DNA from: Bradysia coprophila
Lineage: Eukaryota > Arthropoda > Insecta > Diptera > Sciaridae
Reading direction: 5' to 3'
Assembly (NCBI RefSeq): GCF_014529535.1
Contig: NC_050738.1
Coordinates: forward strand, 1,364,001-1,428,000
Length of the DNA: 64,000 nt
Part shown: piece by piece, positions 33,689 through 45,766 of the stretch
How positions within the stretch are numbered: the stretch's first letter is position 1
How the letters are laid out: each line of letters starts with the position of its first letter
Made by a program: the position numbers and the translations under genes
Notes under the pieces: generated by a model
The model's input: the letters and a program-made list of their open reading frames with translations, nothing else
Told to the model about the DNA's origin: nothing
The model's database searches: none

Positions 33689-36600
33689 TGAATAATAAAA
33701 TGAGTTTTGTCAGAGGTTTTTTGGCCTTGGTTTGATTTTGGTTTTTTCCGAGTTGTCCAGCTTCCGGCTTCCGGGTGTGTTTAGGTGCGATGAAATAGTT
33801 TTCAGTTTTGTCGTGTTCGAATGGGGTTTTAGAATTGCTAAGTGGCCTGAGAATTTAGAATTGCCTAGTGCTCTGCTGGTGAAGTAATTTGAATTGTCAA
33901 TGAGTGAAAAGAAGGACGAATTAAAAGGAGGAAAGTGGCTCTTCAATGATTGAGGACGTTCAAGAGTTTTGATTTTTTGACTCCGTTCTGCTGCGTATGA
34001 GGGATGTTTTTCGAAGCAGCCTTCCGAAAATTGTTTCCGTATTTCCATCGTAAGGTGGCACGAAATTCATTGAACAAACTTTAATACAATAGTTCAAGCG
34101 TAAAGTTTGCGGCTGTATCGTGTAACGGACCAGTGGAAGCGATTGAAGATGGTTAGACCACGCTAACCTCTGACCGCCACTGGATCCGGAGGTCGAAACG
34201 GCAATTTGTCTCCACATTCGCTTCACGCGTACCATGGGAAAGGGAACAGTGATTCTGCTCTGTTTGTTTAGCTGTCTTCGATTGAACTTTACTTGTTCTG
34301 AGCTCAGGCTCCTTTTGTGAGAAAAATTTTTTTTGTTGCGTGTTAGATAACGCCACCCCTGGAATTAGTCTGGCTTCCAGGTAAAATAAAGTTTTGTACC
34401 ACCGGTCGATTACAATCGTCTATAGTGTCCTGACGAGCCAGGAACAAGAGACAAGAGATTTTGGGGCTTAAAACCTTATTAGGGTTGTGACTCACGGTTA
34501 AATGGTTTCGAGTACGATTTCTGTATTAATTTTATAAACAAATTCGTTTGATGGCTAATTTTATGGTTTTGGCATGAGTGATTACATCCTTCAACAGAGC
34601 CGGAGTAGTATTTGTGATAATTGATGTAAATTACTGACATTTTCTTATGTTAAAAGCTCATTGATTTTAACCTTGTACATTGTTCAATCTACTGCTTCTT
34701 TTGTTTAACACCAGAAAAACGAGATCTTATCTTTTCTGGAATTCTGTAAAGAAATTTCTGGAAAGTGCGGTCAATTTGACCGCATTCTCGTTTTAGTGAG
34801 TATCACCCATACAAAATATTTTACTACATTAGTCGTTCAATTCTGATAATGGTGTTGATAAAAACAGTTGCCTAACCTAAAGACTTAAAATTTCGTAGAT
34901 CATTCATTCATTTATCTAGGAAAGAACCATTATTAAGTGCAATGTCATTGTTATATGAAAATAAGAAATTAGTGCTTCACGTTGGTGATACCGAAATAAA
35001 ATTCTAAATCTAAATGAAAGTTTAAAAATAATTCAAAGAATCGACTGTTAAACGATAGACTTAGGCCTGTTTTCAAGTATCATGACATTTCTACGATACA
35101 AATTGTTGGAATTCTCGAACTATACGAACAAACGAAAGAAAAACTATATGGAAAAACTATGATACCAATGCACTTCGTATACGTGTATTTGTATACGTTG
35201 TTAATGTCAACATTACCTCGGCTTTTCCTTTGGGCTTTGCCATACCGTAGTTCATCGAATTGTTGGTTAAATTTAGAATTCAAACATTTTAATTGAGTGG
35301 TAGATGGATATAATAGTCAGCTCCACTGCGGTAAAATACAGTTCTATAATTAATCTTATTTGTTAGATAATCTCTAATGATATGTAATTCATTCTGGCAA
35401 CCAGCCATCCAGCTCGGCTACTCGTTTGACTCCGTACAACAAAATTTATGGTCATTTTTTACTTGATATGCGCAAATATGTTAGTATATAGATGACCATT
35501 AAAGGGATGCCTGTAACATCCCAGACACATAACCGATCGCTTGTCTGTGGAAAGAAGTACCATTTTTACCAATGTCTCTCACTTTTACTAAAATCCAATA
35601 TCGCGGTCATTTTGTAAGGCACTCATAGCAGTACCTTCACTTTACGACCGACTCGTCGGATATGCTCTCACTCCAAGGGACCAAGTTCACGATCCGGTGA
35701 ACCGACTTTCAAACTTTCAAATTTTTGGATTAATTTTTCCGGTCTGGAAAAATCACCAAAGTATGTATGGGAACCCCTCCCCCAATAAAAATTGTGATTT
35801 CGACCACTATCCTAGTGATTTTTTCGGACCAGAAAAACGACAAAAAAATGTTTGACAAAATTAAATTGTTTTCCTACAGTCGAAGAAATATAGATTTCTG
35901 AATTTTAAGAGACAAAATCGTTTTCAATGTTTTTCTTTAATCTCTCATTTCGCATGTTATTTCAAATCAGTCATAAAAGCCTTAAAGGGTAAATGTGACG
36001 CAAGTCCTTTACCTTGCGTGATATCGCTGAGGTTGACGCATTCTGCGGCTGTACGTAAAAGTTATTTCAACACAAGATGAGCCCAAAAAATTGTAGAAAG
36101 AAAATTTTACAAAAAAAGATTGCGTCACATAGTATGTGCTAAGTGCTTCCTATAAACGTTATTGTTTACTAACTCGCAAACCTCGGTATTTGTTTTACTA
36201 AAAATATTATAAAAAACAAAAATATCCAACCCTCAGACACGCTGTATTGTCTCAGAGACATTAAGTAAATTATCTTGCACATAAAATGAAACTACTTACA
36301 TTTATAGAATTTATACTTTACACTCAGATAAGTTGGTTTGATGAGTGTGCATTTCAAAAATCCTTCATTTTATTTTCGATTCGTTTTGTTTTCCTTTTAT
36401 TGTGTGTGGAGTGTATTCTCATTTTATTTTTAATCGCCATAAAGTACATTACCTCGCATCCATTTTATTTATCTAGCTTTCTCTTCCTTCTGATGCGATA
36501 ACTCTTTTTTTTTCGTCTTCATTTATAAATTTAAATGAAATATTTATCTATGCACACAGCACACTGCACCATTACTTTATATTAACCATCCTACATACAT

Positions 36601-37230
36601 GTGTGTAATGATACTGCCCTTGACCTCATGCAGTGCATTTGCATCAACTTTTATTACATTTATAATAGAGAGATAATTCTGAACTGAAAGAGCTCATCGT
36701 AAAATGTAACCAAAATATTATACGGAATAATGTTCCATTCAATACATCACGCTGGAAATAATATGTGAATGCATTGCATATATCACAGTTAAAATAAATA
36801 TTTAAAAAAAAAAATCTTTGAATGGTTTGTTGTCTGAGAGTCAGATAATGGTTTTATGCAAGAGTAGGTAAATTCGGCTTATTTATTTGTACATTCCTCG
36901 CATGACATGTAATGTTATGACAAAAAATCTTGTATTACGAAAAATGAAAATGAAGCGATTCAGAACGTTCTGTTAGTAAAAAACATCGAGACTGATGTAT
37001 GTTATCGCCGGCCATCGTATATTAGTTGTCCGACCATTACCATTATATTATATGGCAAAGACAGATATTTCTCTCTTCACTAAAAACTATTTTACTGGTT
37101 CCCATAATTTCCTCTACAATCTATCAATTATTACAAGTTGCTTAGCCTCGCCCGATCAGACGTCCCTTATTTAGTCCAGCACCGACAATACCCATTTCAT
37201 TGTTCACCAGTGAACTTCGAAAAATGAATG
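33689..37230. other. Gene-poor stretch
   Basis: No gene was recognised. A short perfect palindrome TGCGGTCAATTTGACCGCA lies at 34767-34785. Confidence 0.45.
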
Positions 37231-37234
37231 ATAA

Positions 37235-37398
37235 ATTCACGCCGTAAGTGCGGTCGAAATTCAAAATGGAAAGTGCGGAGGTCTTTCTAACATAGCGTCA
37301 TTTTCATACAATGAAGCGTTGAAATGCACTTTTCGGTTCACTTTTTCATCGAATCGTTCACTTAAAATTCAAATTTTAGGCACACTTACGGCGTGAAT
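37235..37398. mobile_element. 164-bp MITE, ATTCACGCCGTAAGTG termini
   Basis: The ends ATTCACGCCGTAAGTG and CACTTACGGCGTGAAT are inverted copies, flanked by TAA on both sides, compatible with the 3-bp TWA duplications of PIF/Harbinger elements. A copy of exactly the same length, in the opposite orientation, lies at 60719-60882, and a lone end at about 57915-57941. Confidence 0.85.
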
Positions 37399-37499
37399 TA
37401 ACAACTGCTACGAACTAACACACATCAACAATGACCAATTCATAAAAAGATAGTAAGTAATCGAAGTATAATTGGTTGATTACGTCCCTGTTTAGAACT

Positions 37500-37585
37500 T
37501 TTTATTTTGCCATCTCGGAGGGCTGATATAGCCCGAGCCGAAGGCAAGGGCTGTAATCACACACAGCAAAATATAAAGTCCCAAA
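37500..37585. repeat. Small palindrome with GAAG loop
   Basis: AACTTTTTATTTTGC pairs with GCAAAATATAAAGT around a GC-rich centre holding GCCCGAGCCGAAGGCAAGGGC. It is structurally like the palindrome at 37687-37953. Confidence 0.6.
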
Positions 37586-37686
37586 CAATACTGTTAGTTT
37601 TTTTTAAACACACTTAGCTCCCGGGAAATGATTTTTAACACATTGCAGAATAATGAACTTTAGACACCCTGGACACCCTAGTAGGT

Positions 37687-37953
37687 TACAGTGCATGCTG
37701 CGAAAATGATTCATTACATGGGGGAACAATTTTGAGATACGAGCAACTCACAAGTGTGTGTTTAAGCGCCAAGGTTTGAAAACTGTTATTTTGACAAGGG
37801 TAGAGGTTGCATATCCGAGCCGAAGGCGAGGTATGTAACTACCCGCGTCAAAATAACAGTTTTCAAACCGAGGCGCTTAAACACACACGCGTGAGTTGCG
37901 AGTTTCAAAATTGTTTCCCCAAGTAATGAATCATGGCAGCAGCTTGCACTGTA
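37687..37953. repeat. Long palindrome, arms about 120 bp, GC-rich loop
   Basis: The arms 37687 to about 37814 and about 37832-37953 are complementary with a few mismatches (for example GTGTGTTTAAGCGCC against GGCGCTTAAACACAC). The loop is CCGAGCCGAAGGCGAGG. It is non-coding. Confidence 0.85.
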
Positions 37954-37955
37954 TT

Positions 37956-38714
37956 CTATTTTATTGCTTGTCCAAGCGAAAATTGATTCTTACATATCAA
38001 TTCCTTAACGCAGTAACAACGAATCTAGTATACCGCCGAACCCTCCGAAATTGGCTCACACGTCTACGAAGAAAAAAATCCCGAAAACAACACTAATGTT
38101 ATGTTGGTATTGTTACAGCAGTAATCTCAATACACGTCACAACGGTCACAACAGTCGGCTTGTCACTGAATTGTTTTTCCGTTTCAGGATAATGCATTAA
38201 TTTTGTTGTTTTCGTTATTTAGAATAAAAATTTTGCAGTGAAGTGAAGTGAATAATGTCTAACATAAGCAAAGTGTTTTGTTTAGTGTTCTTGAATAAGT
38301 GAAAAATACGCAACTAAAAGTGTTTGCCATGTGTTCATTACAAACATTGAATTTATTGCTGGAGCAAAAAATGGCTGACACTTTCAGTTTTGTAATTTTC
38401 TTTTCGAAATAATTCAAATGCTTTTGCGACATTCAACTCACGCCACTGGAAAATTTGTGTTCAAAAACACAAAACATCAATAATTATTTTCTTTTTTTCT
38501 GTTGGAAGGCATTAAATATTTCAGATGATGCATTCTCCTTCATCTGGCTGCACCCCGCGAAAACTCGTTTTACGTGAATGACTGTGCACCCCGCGAAAAT
38601 AGAGATTCCTTGACGATAGTGTCACACAAATATCCCTCATGTAATCGACCATTTTCGCAGGGGCCAAATTGATATGTAAGAATCAATTTTCGCTTGGGGC
38701 AAGCAATAAAGTAG
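37956..38714. mobile_element. Element with 47-bp terminal inverted repeats, about 760 bp
   Basis: The left arm 37956-38002 starts CTATTTTATTGCTTG and contains AAGCGAAAATTGATTC. It is repeated as reverse complement at 38667-38714 with one or two differences. No transposase frame remains. Two copies of CTG(T/C)GCACCCCGCGAAAA lie inside (about 38549 and 38583). It abuts the palindrome ending at 37953. Confidence 0.75.
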
Positions 38715-39495
38715 TAAAAGAGTCGAGGGTTACCTCCAAATAAAATGTAAAAAATCTAAAAGTGTCATCGCTAATGTCAATGAAATAATGACTCATTTTC
38801 TGGGGGTGCAGTAAGTAAACCGCGAACATAATGGTAAATTATACAAATTTTGCTCTTGAAAGGCATCGACAGCCTCTTAAGTAATTTTTGTGATCTGAAA
38901 TAAGCTCTAAGAAATCGTTGGCAGGCTAATCCACAAAATCCCACAATCTTAAATATCAATCACGTGTCAACTAAAAGTTAAGGAAATTTTTTAGGGAATC
39001 TTAATTTTAAGAATCGTTCGTGACGCAACGTATCATGTCTCAATATCTAGGCAAATGTTCAAAGTACTTATTGACGCCAGCTTCACAAAATACCTGCATT
39101 CGTAGCAATCGATTCAGACTTGACCGTGGTAGATAGTTTCAAAGTTGAAGAATTTCCTGATTACTTTTTGAGAAAAACACTTTTTTTGGATTATTTTGTT
39201 TCAATTGTAAAAATCTTGTTCCACAAATTGTTGGTTATTAATCAAGCTTGTACGAAAAATAAAAAGAATTTTCCAAAAATGTTGTATCATTCAGGAGACA
39301 TTTTCCGGCCAGAAAAGCAATTTTCTAGTATCCAGGAAAAAAATTCATTCCGAAACTTATCGTTTCCGCTATTATTGTTAAGAATGCTTATCTATAGAAG
39401 AATCGAACAGAAAATGAAAATCTCTAACATTATACTAACTGACGCGTATAATAGACAAAGTACAACGACACGGCTATGGGGTGTATAGAAGATGA
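38715..39495. other. Non-coding or unresolved stretch before the orphan exon
   Basis: A 122-codon frame at 39120-39488 has a hydrophobic segment but no recognised domain and is in a different frame from the following exon. It could be chance or an unresolved upstream exon. Confidence 0.35.
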
Positions 39496-39516
39496 AATAT
39501 TGAACTGCTTTTCCAG

Positions 39517-39843
39517 CTGAGAAATCTGTATTTTATTGGATGGTCCACTAGAAACAATATATTCTACTGCGACGAAAAACAAGTAGATGCAATGACGGAA
39601 GCACTCCCAACTGAAATAATAGTTAAGTCTGCCGGATTCACTTTCAACGATGTTAGTTTGCACATGCCGACTAATAAGAAAAAGATCGTGACCGATTGGA
39701 ATTGCATTGAAAAAGTGTTAACAATGAGATACGATTGGGTAGCTAACGCCAGTAAATTGAGCAGACATCGTTTGAATCTTAGTGATTCGGTTAGAAAATT
39801 TGTCGAGCGGCTGCCAGTAGATGTGGAACATTACACGTTGTAA
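39517..39843 (+). CDS. Probable terminal exon of an unrecognised gene
   Basis: A frame of 108 codons begins directly after an acceptor-like TGCTTTTCCAG (ending 39516) and ends at TAA 39841-39843. The protein reads LRNLYFIGWSTRNNIFYCDE near the start, then KSAGFTFNDVSLHMPTNKKK, and ends in FVERLPVDVEHYTL. It has a balanced, globular amino-acid make-up quite unlike the Lys/Phe/Ile-rich chance frames around it. The frame is open back to 39496. No family was recognised, and no upstream exon with matching phase could be fixed, so it may be a genuine last exon with far-upstream partners or a gene relic. Confidence 0.45.
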   Translation: MRNLYFIGWSTRNNIFYCDEKQVDAMTEALPTEIIVKSAGFTFNDVSLHMPTNKKKIVTDWNCIEKVLTMRYDWVANASKLSRHRLNLSDSVRKFVERLPVDVEHYTL

Positions 39844-40839
39844 GAGCTGCTCAGCGACTGGAGTAAATTATCTAGAGGCAAACCGTTCAAATCAAGTAAG
39901 CTCTGTTCATGTTCCCTGAAAATTTTTTTTATTTTTGACTACGATCTGCTAGGGAATGGTTTCCGAATGAAATTATTAATTTGATTTAGATAAGACTATT
40001 GACAGTTGATAGTCTGTTGGATTGTTTTTTTTAGAAACCACGAATGGAATGCTTATAATGCTTAGTTTCCTATCATAGCCGGATTAACCCATGGGCAAAG
40101 TGGGCCCGGCCCAGGGCGCTGGGAAAATAGAGGCGCTGAGAAATTAATTTTTTTCGACAGTGTAATCATTTCACGTTCAACATAAGTCATGTACAAATCA
40201 ACGTCGATTAAAAAAAATTCGCGCTCGCTTCGCTTGCATCTGTACATTACATTCTTGGGGTAAATGTGAGCTACAAGAAATGCATATATACATCTAACTT
40301 GATATTTTTGAATAATACACACACATCGACTAACCCAAGGCTGTTCGTATTTGGTTATTTAAAGCGTTTTTATGATGGTCCTGCTTTAGAAAAGTTGAAC
40401 TTTGAGGCTTCTGGCTGAAGACACTATAAATAATTTTCAATAACCATTCCATTGCTTCATTTTCGTCAGCCGCCGGTGATAGTCGGATGACGGAAAGCTT
40501 TTAGCTCATGAGGAATTTTCGAAAATTTTGTAAATTCCTCATGAGCTGAAACCTGCTCATGATCGCCGGACAACGGGAGTTTGGAACAAATAAAGCAGCT
40601 GGAAAAGCTGCAGAACAAATCCGTTTCCGCCCATTGAAAATTGTTCATGGCATATATTCGCGATTTTTTTTGTCGAAATCCAAGGCCAATTTTACCTAAA
40701 TTTCAAGATCTAACACTTTCAGAGTGAAGACAAAGGATCATTCTAGAGTGCCCTAAACTTCAATACTTTTGGGATCCCGAGTCCTATATCCTTGAAATTG
40801 CTTCAACGCAAGTCGTTTTTTCCGAATCATGACCTTACC

Positions 40840-41051
40840 CAACGCACTGCTCCTAGCATGAACATAAGAAATATTTGGAGGCTGATGAAGTCACAGTAGG
40901 CACTGCGTTTCTTTCGTGAAGATAGGTGACTTGTTTTAGTTGTGTGAGTTCAAACACACAATACAATCAATCTTAAGCGGTAGCTCTCATCACAAAAGCC
41001 TCCAAATTCGACGTTTGTCAAAGTAGTGTTCATGCTAGGAGCAGTGCGTTG
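40840..41051. mobile_element. Intact 212-bp MITE, CAACGCACTGC termini, 7-bp target duplication
   Basis: The ends CAACGCACTGCTCCTAGCAT and its reverse complement are perfect over about 24 bp. The 7-bp duplication CCTTACC lies at 40833-40839 and 41052-41058. Diverged copies are at 10205-10380, 24885-24935 and 45970-46085. It shares the CAACGCACT start and 7-bp duplication with the 154-bp MITE at 24300. Confidence 0.93.
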
Positions 41052-41162
41052 CCTTACCAAGTAGAGTAAATCTCGCAATATAATGAAACTGTAACAGTAT
41101 CACAAATATTGTGTCAAAAATTCACGTTTTTTTCTTGGTTTTTCCTCACAACGCGTTCATGT

Positions 41163-41333
41163 TCTAACGATCTTCCAAGGGAAGTGAAAAGTGAGAATAA
41201 TGAGAGGACATTCAAGTGTAAATTGAAAGAACACCTGAATGAAACTATAGAATTGTGATGTAAATTTGAATTGTATTGGAACTTTGTATTTGAAAATAGC
41301 TATTTGCTAAATAAATTTGTTTGATTTGATTTG
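41163..41333 (+). mobile_element. 3' tail of a non-LTR retrotransposon
   Basis: The frame 41163-41258 reads NDLPREVKSENNERTFK and KLKEHLNETIEL before a stop, the usual ending of CR1/Jockey-like polymerases. It is followed by an AT-rich 3' region and a terminal TTTGATTTGATTTG repeat. It is severely 5'-truncated and nested inside the hAT-type element. Confidence 0.75.
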
Positions 41334-41720
41334 TTCTTCAAGAAGAATTTCAAGAAAAAATTGTTTCGGATTCATTCTACAAACTTCAAACTTAAAATCC
41401 CGAAAAATACGAGCGAAACCTTTTTATAACTTTACTTGATTTTTGTTTGTGGGAAAGTTTTGCGAATTAATCACGAAAACTCTGGTTATATCATATATCT
41501 CTCATTCATATATGGTTATATGTTATCATAAGCTTGCCACCTCGCCGTTTCTAACTACACATTACTTAGAAAATAATATTCTTGAGGAAATGTTGAAAAC
41601 ATTTTATTTGATTTGGTTGACAATGTAGGAAACAATTTCTTTAATAAATTTTTCATGCGGCGCTGCAAGGCTCGTTGCCCAGGGCGCTGTAAATGCTAAT
41701 CCGGCCCTGTTTCCTATTAC

Positions 41721-41815
41721 CAAAAAAGTACTCCGTGTGAGAGACAAAATTGATTTTTTTCAATTTTTCCTTTGCTTATTTGACAGCTTGCTCTCTCACG
41801 AAGTACTTTTTGTTG
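41721..41815. mobile_element. Small MITE, about 95 bp
   Basis: CAAAAAAGTACTCCGTGTGAGAG at the left is matched by the reverse complement of CTCTCTCACGAAGTACTTTT and TGTTG at the right. It follows the hAT target duplication within 4 bp. Confidence 0.7.
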
Positions 41816-44302
41816 AGTGTAATGGACACTTAACTGAGCTTCGAAATTGTTCCGTTAATAGATCAGTGTTAAATAGCGGTTTCTTCTCTCAAGTCAAATA
41901 AATTGTCCATTTCACAAAGCTAACCTAAAACAATGACAGCTTCATATAGAGTGTTATGGAAATAGAAGGAGATATTTTGACAAGTACCACACGACAAGTT
42001 AAAATCTCAACGTACCACGTTGAAAGAGAAGCAAATACTTTGACAAGTACCCCAAGGCAAGTTATAATAATTAGTCTTCGGTTTTTTCGCTCTGATCATA
42101 ACAGTCTATACATTTTTTAATATTGTGCTTAGGTTTGCGAAATGACAACTTATTTGACGTCTCAAACGACATTGACAATGATCTATTCAATAGAGTTTTT
42201 ATGTGATCTTGTGAGCTTTTCTGTCATCTGAAACAATATTTTTCCGGGCTACACAAAGTATTCTAGAATAGCAATTCTGACTTTCAACAAAAAGTTGATT
42301 TTTTTTGGTTTCTTTCTTTACCATCCGTGAACTTTCATTATGTTAGTACTTCATATGACTCACGTCACAGTTAGTTGTGGTGCTAGAGAGAGCATTGACT
42401 AGATGTTGTACACAAATTACATGTGCTTTTTTTAGTTATTTTAGATCCCTTATCGTATGATTTTACTTACAAAAATGCTATTTTGCATGAACCATACGAT
42501 GTCCTTGACACCCCTCTACCCCAATTGATGTATACGTAATTTGGGGGCTTAGACTAATTTCGTGACAGCCGTATCGGTAGATTACCTAGATTTACAAGAT
42601 TACCAAACATGTCACGCATAAGTCACGACAACTGTTGTTAGATTTTTTATTTAACACCTTTAAGGAATTAATTTCAGATGGACATGCCACAGAAAATAAA
42701 TAATAATTGACAACTAGTAGGGTGACCTTTCATCAAAAATTCTACGTATTGGGACTGATGTTGCCTCAACCGACCATGATAAGACGTTTAAGGATTAAGA
42801 GATTTATATGGTCAATGTGTGCGTCACCATAAGTTTTTCCCAGAAAAATGCTGCAGTAAATATCTGTCCCCTTCAGGTCTTCTCCATGACTTTTCCTATT
42901 TCAGCGGTTGCAATTCAAAATTTGAAATTCCTCGATGTTAACCATGTGTTTGAGAATAACGTGAACGTGATATGTCTGGCCGATTCAAGTATTGCATCTA
43001 ACTCTGAACTCTGAACTCTGAACAAACAGTACAATGAAGACATGAACTTTACAATTCATCTCTAAACATACCTTTGACCTTTACGAACACAAAGTTTGGC
43101 TACTATTGCTACAATGCGTTATAATTCTTCTCCGTCTATCTGTTAATGTACCCTTTGCTTGCCATTACTGAAATGAACTTGTTTTCGAGTACGAAAAAAA
43201 ATTTGAATGGAACATAATGATTGTCTGCGTCTCTTCACAGATATACATTCTCTGTTCTAACTTTATCCTTTATGAAAGCTAACAGACAATGTACAGAGAA
43301 ACTCTCATATCTGCAATGAAGTTCAAGAGTTCTTATATTTTTCCATCCGGCTTCCCCACATATATATATATATGCTCGTACTTACTGCCACACCATTCTT
43401 CGTTTGTCTGCATTTTAAATTTAACACAAAAATTCCCCATCTTTCTCTTTTCATCATTTTCACCGTATACACTTTGAATCGGGCAACCATAACTATCAAG
43501 CCCCAAAGCACCGAAGCAATCGCATTCACATGGTATGTGCACACACACACAACTGGGGCTGATGACCGAGTCGCTCGTAAACCCAGACAGGTCGGTGAAG
43601 GTCATTGCTTTCTATATGTAACAACGATGGAAAAAAAACGGCTCTGGCTTTTTAAACATTTTAGTTTTTTGTTTGCCATTATTCCCAACCCCATAAAATT
43701 GATACCGCAATGTTTTAGTTTTAGAGTTTGTAATTTTTCTTTTACAGCAACTATAAAATCAAAAAAAAAAGTTTTTCAAGCATTTTCTCCATTATACATG
43801 GCTGTGCCTCGGTATACACATATTGTATGTACGTACGTATACACACAATATTATGCGAATTCACAAACTCATATCATTATTGGTTTTACGCCATTCGGTG
43901 TTATGTATGGTGAAAAAAAAAACTTTGGCGACTGAAGGGTAAATTATACCTTGTTACAACTTGCATTGCAGTAACCGGTGATGTATGTGTATTACGTGGT
44001 ATGCATTCCAGTAATTTGACGTTATGTTTTATTATACATTATGCACCCACATTAATAATGTGGAAAAGTTTCCATATTTGTTGGAATGAGGTGCAGACAG
44101 GGTGGTTTTTCGTTATACGCTATAATGGCAAGGAAGCGGATAGAGTTGCACGCTTTTTTTTGTTTGAATTGTCTGAATATAACTGGTTCGGTGTTGTAGC
44201 TTTGTTTGCTTTTTCTAGTGTTTTTCCGGTTATTTTGTTCCAAGCCCAGACTAGCTACAAACAATTTGATAAGTGTCATCAATCGAGAGAAAAAAATCTT
44301 GA
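41816..44302. other. Gene-poor stretch
   Basis: No gene was recognised. Features of note: a diverged direct repeat of TTTTGACAAGTACCACACG near 41972 and 42037, an (AT)n run at 43362-43374, and CTCTGAA triplicated near 43003-43024. The frames over 43289-43935 are low-complexity and lack domains. Confidence 0.45.
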
Positions 44303-44532
44303 TAAAGGAAAATCAAATTAAAATGATTGATTCTGAGCATTTTGATTGGATTGTGTGTGATTCGAAAACAAGTATAGATTTACATAGCGAGCATTTGAAC
44401 TGTTTTTATAGCATTCAAAATGGTAGTTGATAAAAACAATTTAAATGCTCGTTATGTAAGTCTATACTTGTTTTCGAATCGCGATATATTTAAATTGCTC
44501 AGAATCAATCATTTTAATTTGATTTTCCTTTA
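44303..44532. repeat. Palindrome, arms about 95 bp
   Basis: AAGGAAAATCAAATTAAAAT with the following ~75 bases (44305-44400) pairs with 44437-44530, including GAAAACAAGTATAGA against its complement. The loop is about 35 bp. It is non-coding. Confidence 0.85.
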
Positions 44533-44599
44533 AAATACTTTGAAGCTATCGAAAATCCTTTGAACAAAGTCCCTTAAGTCACTAACATTTCTCAAAAAC

Positions 44600-45766
44600 T
44601 ACACCCAAAAAAAAGTTCTACGTTTTAATCGTCCAAAAACACGATAAGACCAATGGTTTACTCATCCGTACACCATGTACATTTAAAACGTACAGTAAGT
44701 GTCATACAGACTTTGACGTTTATTTGTCAATTTAAAAATAGATCAAAGCTAATTAACGATTGGTAATGATACAATCATATCATATCATCTGTTTTTAGTT
44801 TGGAAAAAGGATCACAAGCATAAATAATAAAAGAAAAAAAAACAAGTTTAGCTGGATTTGAACCGGGTACCTCTCACACGTCAGGCTAAGACTTTCCTGC
44901 TGAGCTAACAGGCCGTTGAGATAATCAACGTGAATTTCGACCGGCTTCTAATTAACGGTTAAAAAGTAAAGTAAATAATTGATTGGCACAGTGGTGCTTT
45001 TTTAGTTTCAGATTCGACGATTTTGTAAAAGTTTTATTTCGTTTTAAAATATTTCCCGACTTATATATCCAAAAAGTATAATTTCAAATCGAAGTTGGCA
45101 AAATCTTTTAAAAAATGACGTTCATGTTAAAAACTGACACGACAAAATTCATAACATCTTGTCAGTCATTAACATCACCTGCCAAATGACAGTCTTCCGC
45201 CATCAGCAAATAGTTTTTTCTACTTCCTACGTCTGTTGTGCTTCAAGCCTGTAGTCACATTTTAACCTAAGTGGGAATGGTAGACAAACTAGCTGCAAAT
45301 TTTACGAGCAACATTACATTTATCAATCACCTTGATCGGCCTCATCAGATCAAAGTTAGGAATTCTTGATGTGGCTGCCCTCTCAGTAATTTCGAATCAA
45401 ACCCACATCAGATTTTTTTTAACATTTTCATTTAATTTTTTTAATTCCACAAATAAAAATTATTATTGTCTAAGAAAATAATTGCAAAAAAGATATCTGA
45501 GGAGCGGAATGAGGTCAAATTGGTTGAAATATAGAATTCACAATTGCAACTGTGACAGTTGAACTGTCACATGATAAGTACGGATTAAATGTACAACAAT
45601 GTACGAATAAAGTGTACATCAACATACGGATAAAACCTCCAAAAACACGATAAGACCAATGGTTTACTCATCCGTAAATTGTACATCCAAAACGTACTTT
45701 TTACGGGTTACTCGTAGAAATTGGGCGATTTTAATATACATCCAAAATTTCATTTTTTTGGGTGTA
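44600..45766. mobile_element. Element with TACACCCAAAAAAA termini, about 1.17 kb
   Basis: The ends TACACCCAAAAAAA and TTTTTTTGGGTGTA are inverted copies. Just inside, the 40-bp phrase containing AACACGATAAGACCAATGGT occurs as a direct repeat near both ends (44633 and 45639), an unusual arrangement. The interior holds a tRNA-like segment and no transposase. Confidence 0.7.
44845..44916 (-). tRNA. tRNA-like sequence, probably a tRNA pseudogene or SINE head
   Basis: On the minus strand an A box (TAGCTCAGCAGG) and a B box (GGTTCAAATCC) are present about 37 bp apart, as in tRNA genes. The D-arm and T-arm stems do not pair properly (the T stem has two mismatches), so an intact tRNA is unlikely. 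It may be the head of a tRNA-derived SINE captured in the surrounding element. Confidence 0.4.

Larger units (their letters stand above)
40074..41709. mobile_element. hAT-type non-autonomous transposon, 1.64 kb, with nested insertions
   Basis: The left end is CATAGCCGGATTAACCCATG. The right end, read inward, is CAGGGCCGGATTAGCATTTA; both run into a shared CCCAGGGCGCTG region. The 8-bp duplication TTTCCTAT is present at 40066-40073 and 41710-41717 and fits the hAT consensus nTnnnnAn exactly. No transposase frame remains. A MITE (40840-41051) and a LINE tail (41163-41333) lie inside. Confidence 0.92.

Noticed and set aside
39120..39488. 122-codon frame as the upstream exon of the 39517 exon
   Set aside because: A different phase, and the gap between would be an intron of about 30 bp, too short.
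43289..43935. Long overlapping frames as genes
   Set aside because: Low-complexity Phe/Ile/Thr/His-rich translations over AT and CA repeats; no recognisable domain.
44845..44916. Functional tRNA gene
   Set aside because: The T stem and D stem do not pair and the acceptor stem is unclear; kept only as tRNA-like.
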